Source of the DNA: Scylla paramamosain
Taxonomy: Eukaryota; Arthropoda; Malacostraca; Decapoda; Portunidae
Reading direction: 5' to 3'
DNA: 64,000 nt
Assembly (NCBI RefSeq): GCF_035594125.1
Contig: NC_087178.1
Location: forward strand, 9,847,001 to 9,911,000
Shown: positions 62,101-64,000 of the stretch, piece by piece
How positions within the stretch are numbered: position 1 is the first letter of the stretch
Layout: the number at the start of each line of letters is the position of its first letter
Notes under the pieces: model-generated
Databases searched by the model: none
The model's input: only the letters and a program-made list of their open reading frames with translations
Told to the model about the DNA's origin: nothing
Made by a program: the position numbers and the translations under genes

Positions 62101-64000
62101 GTTATATAATGAAATAGTTATTTTTTGTAATATTATTCTTTTTCTCCATAAAGCGTTTTGTACTCGTTATAGCGTTTTGTACGTAGGAAGCTCTATAACA
62201 TTCAAAAGACACGTTTTTTCGTAATGATGTTTTATATTGCCATATACGTTGCTTTGCATGCATTTTGGCATTTTGTTAAATACACTTAAAATATAAGTTT
62301 TAGGTAATGTTTTTTTTTTTATTAAGTGCTGTTAATGCGTTTTAGAGTCTTTGTACCTAAATAGGTAAAAAAAAGAAAAACGATTATAATACATCTTTCA
62401 TAATGTCATTTCGTTTTCCAAAATAGAGGACTTTGCATATATTTTGGTGTTTGTTTACGTAACAAGCTCAAAAAAACTCAAAATACTTGTTTTTCGTAAG
62501 GTTATTCTCTCTCTTTTTTTTTTATGAAGTGTGTTTTGCATGTTTTAGAGTTTTGGTGCTAAAGAAATTAAAAAACCCTGAAAAGACACTTGTTCGTAAT
62601 GTTGTTTTACATGTATATTCCCATATAGGGTGATTTCTATGTTTTTTTTTTTTTTTCAGCGTTATGATGCCTTATACGAAAAAAAAAAAAATAAATAAAT
62701 AAAAAACCATCAAAAAACATTTTTCTAGTATGTAGTTTTGTTTCCATATATAGGTGACTGTGAATACATTATGGCATTTTGGTACCTAATTATAAAAAAA
62801 AAAAAAATAAATAAAATTATTGTTAATGTTGTTCTGATTTGTCGATATAAAGTGCACTATAAAATTCATGCGTTTTAGTATTTTGCTACCTAAGAAGCTC
62901 TAAAACTCTCATAATACACCTTTTTCCTAATGTCTTTTCGTTTAATATTACAGAGTCTTTTGCTTGCATTTTGGCTTTTTTCCACGTACTAAGCTCAAAA
63001 ACAAACAAAAACACGTTTTTGATACTTATAGTTTTCTTCATGATTTTTTTTTTTTTGGAAGCGTTTCAGCGTTTTTGGTACGTAAGTAGCTCAAAAACAC
63101 TATATAGAGACGTTTTGGTAATGTCTTGTTCTCCCATATAGGATACTTTCCCTCCTTTTTTTTTATCGTTTGGGTGTCTGCACGCACATAAATATAAAAA
63201 AAAAAAACACGTTTCTGGAAATCTTGTTTCCTTTCCACGAATTTAAATACCTAACAATATGATATACACTCAAAATAATACGTAATGTAATTCTGTTTCT
63301 CTCTATAGAGTGTTATTCATACTCATTCATAGCGTTTTGGTACTTATGAAACTAATAAAATAATCATAATACACGTTTTTCGTAATGTTTATTCATTTCC
63401 CCATTTAGGGTACTGTGCTTACTTTTTGTCGTTTTTCTACGAAACAAGTTGAAAAAACACTCAAAATACTTATTTTCTTAATGTTATTAATAATATTTTA
63501 CATGCGTTTCAAAGTTTTGGTACATAAGTTGCTCAAAAACAGTGCAAAAAAAAAAAAAAGTTTTTGGTAATGTGTTGTTTTCCCATATAGGGTGTTTTTT
63601 TGTTTCTTTTTTATTTCGTTTTCGTGTCTAACACACTCATTAACAATCAAAAGACACTTTTCTTGAAGTCTCGTTTTCTTTCACCCTATAGGGTGTTTTG
63701 TTTGCATTTTGGAGTTTTGGTACCTGACAATGTGAAATACACTCAAAATACATGTTTTCGGAAATATTGTTTTTTTTTTTTTTTTTTATAGAGTGCTAAT
63801 TTATAGATTGCCTTTTAGCGGTTTGTTACCTAAGAGGTAAAAAAAAAACACCTTTCTCGTAATATTTTTTTTTCCATTTAACCAAATAGGGTACTTGGAA
63901 TGTATTTTGACGTTTTTCACGTAACAGCCTCAAAAACAATCAAAAAACTTGTTTTTGGTAATGTTATTCTGTTTCTCCATCAAGGGTGTTTTGCATGCGT
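56141..64000 (-). repeat. 15.5-kb macro-repeat, third copy, inverted and partial
   Basis: Reverse complement of the region from about 25508 back to 17533, spanning the copy 1/copy 2 junction. Sub-blocks: 56141-58818 form B (-), 58819 to about 59763 form A (+), about 59764-60910 form B (+), 60911-64000 form B (-). On the copy 2 side it carries copy 2 variants (CATGTAACC in the patch near 57580, CTATCTTTTGAG near 58215). On the copy 1 side it carries copy 1 variants (the perfect hairpin near 59748). It is cut off by the window end. Confidence 0.9.
58813..58824. other. Inverted copy of the macro-repeat junction
   Basis: GTTTTTAG (to 58818) followed by CAAAACACC (from 58819) is the exact reverse complement of the novel join at 22820/22821. 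Its presence shows that the inverted segment was derived from an already duplicated array. Confidence 0.9.

Noticed and set aside
1..64000. TTAGG pentamers in the monomer word GTTAGGTACC
   Set aside because: They are single pentamers embedded in a conserved non-telomeric box, once per monomer, so they are not telomeric tracts. Only 7155-7184 has tandem units.
1..64000. CRISPR-like regular repeats
   Set aside because: The regularly spaced words are parts of contiguous homologous monomers, not identical repeats with unrelated spacers, and the context is eukaryotic satellite.
1..64000. CENP-B box-like motif in the monomer
   Set aside because: I looked for the TTCG....A..CGGG pattern in the recurring monomer words and did not find it. 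A centromeric role is therefore not supported by this motif.

Overview
The window is almost entirely non-coding, AT-rich satellite DNA from a eukaryote, most likely an arthropod and probably an insect. Two things point there. Six perfect units of CCTAA/TTAGG, the usual arthropod telomere pentamer, lie at 7155-7184. The only convincing gene is the ORF of an RTE-like non-LTR retrotransposon with the domain order common in insect genomes. I see no host protein gene, rRNA, tRNA or CRISPR array. The species cannot be named from this sequence.

The satellite has a basic monomer of about 93-97 bp. Read in the orientation called '+' here, it runs: CATTACC-A-AAACGTG, TTTTGAGTGTTTTTGAGC, TTAGGTACCAAAACG, ATGCATGCAAAG, CACCCTATATGG, GGAAAC-AA. 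There are two higher-order forms. Form B is built from about five distinguishable monomer types in a fixed order (about 0.47 kb). Form A is a longer unit of about 1.0-1.2 kb that looks like two rounds of the same five-type order plus an A/T-rich landmark (TTCATCTTCATAGGTACCGA).

Layout. 1-6557 is form A (+). 6558-7154 is form B (-), ending in (CCTAA)6 at 7155-7184. 7185-11336 is form B (+), then 11337-13304 form A (-), 13305 to about 16410 form B (-), 16411-20722 form B (+), 20723-21861 form B (-), and about 21862-22820 form A (-). The block 7374-22820 is repeated directly as 22821-38354, giving a macro-repeat of about 15.5 kb. Form A (-) continues to 42361, followed by two short orientation flips (42362-42887 +, 42888-43370 -) and form A (+) from 43371. 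An RTE-like element lies at 48741-51962 with an 11-bp target-site duplication. Form A (+) resumes to 53286, then form A (-) to 56140. From 56141 to the window end is a third, inverted and partial copy of the macro-repeat, which includes the junction between copies 1 and 2.

The history can be partly ordered. A palindrome formed inside the macro-repeat (arms 7185-11160 and 13305-15839). A 1.17-kb local duplication then arose in the left arm. The 15.5-kb tandem duplication followed, the two copies diverged, and the copied junction was then placed in inverted orientation at 56141-64000. A second inverted repeat (44092-46873 and 53347-56140) brackets the retrotransposon. The setting fits pericentromeric, subtelomeric or B-chromosome-like heterochromatin, but nothing in the sequence decides between these.
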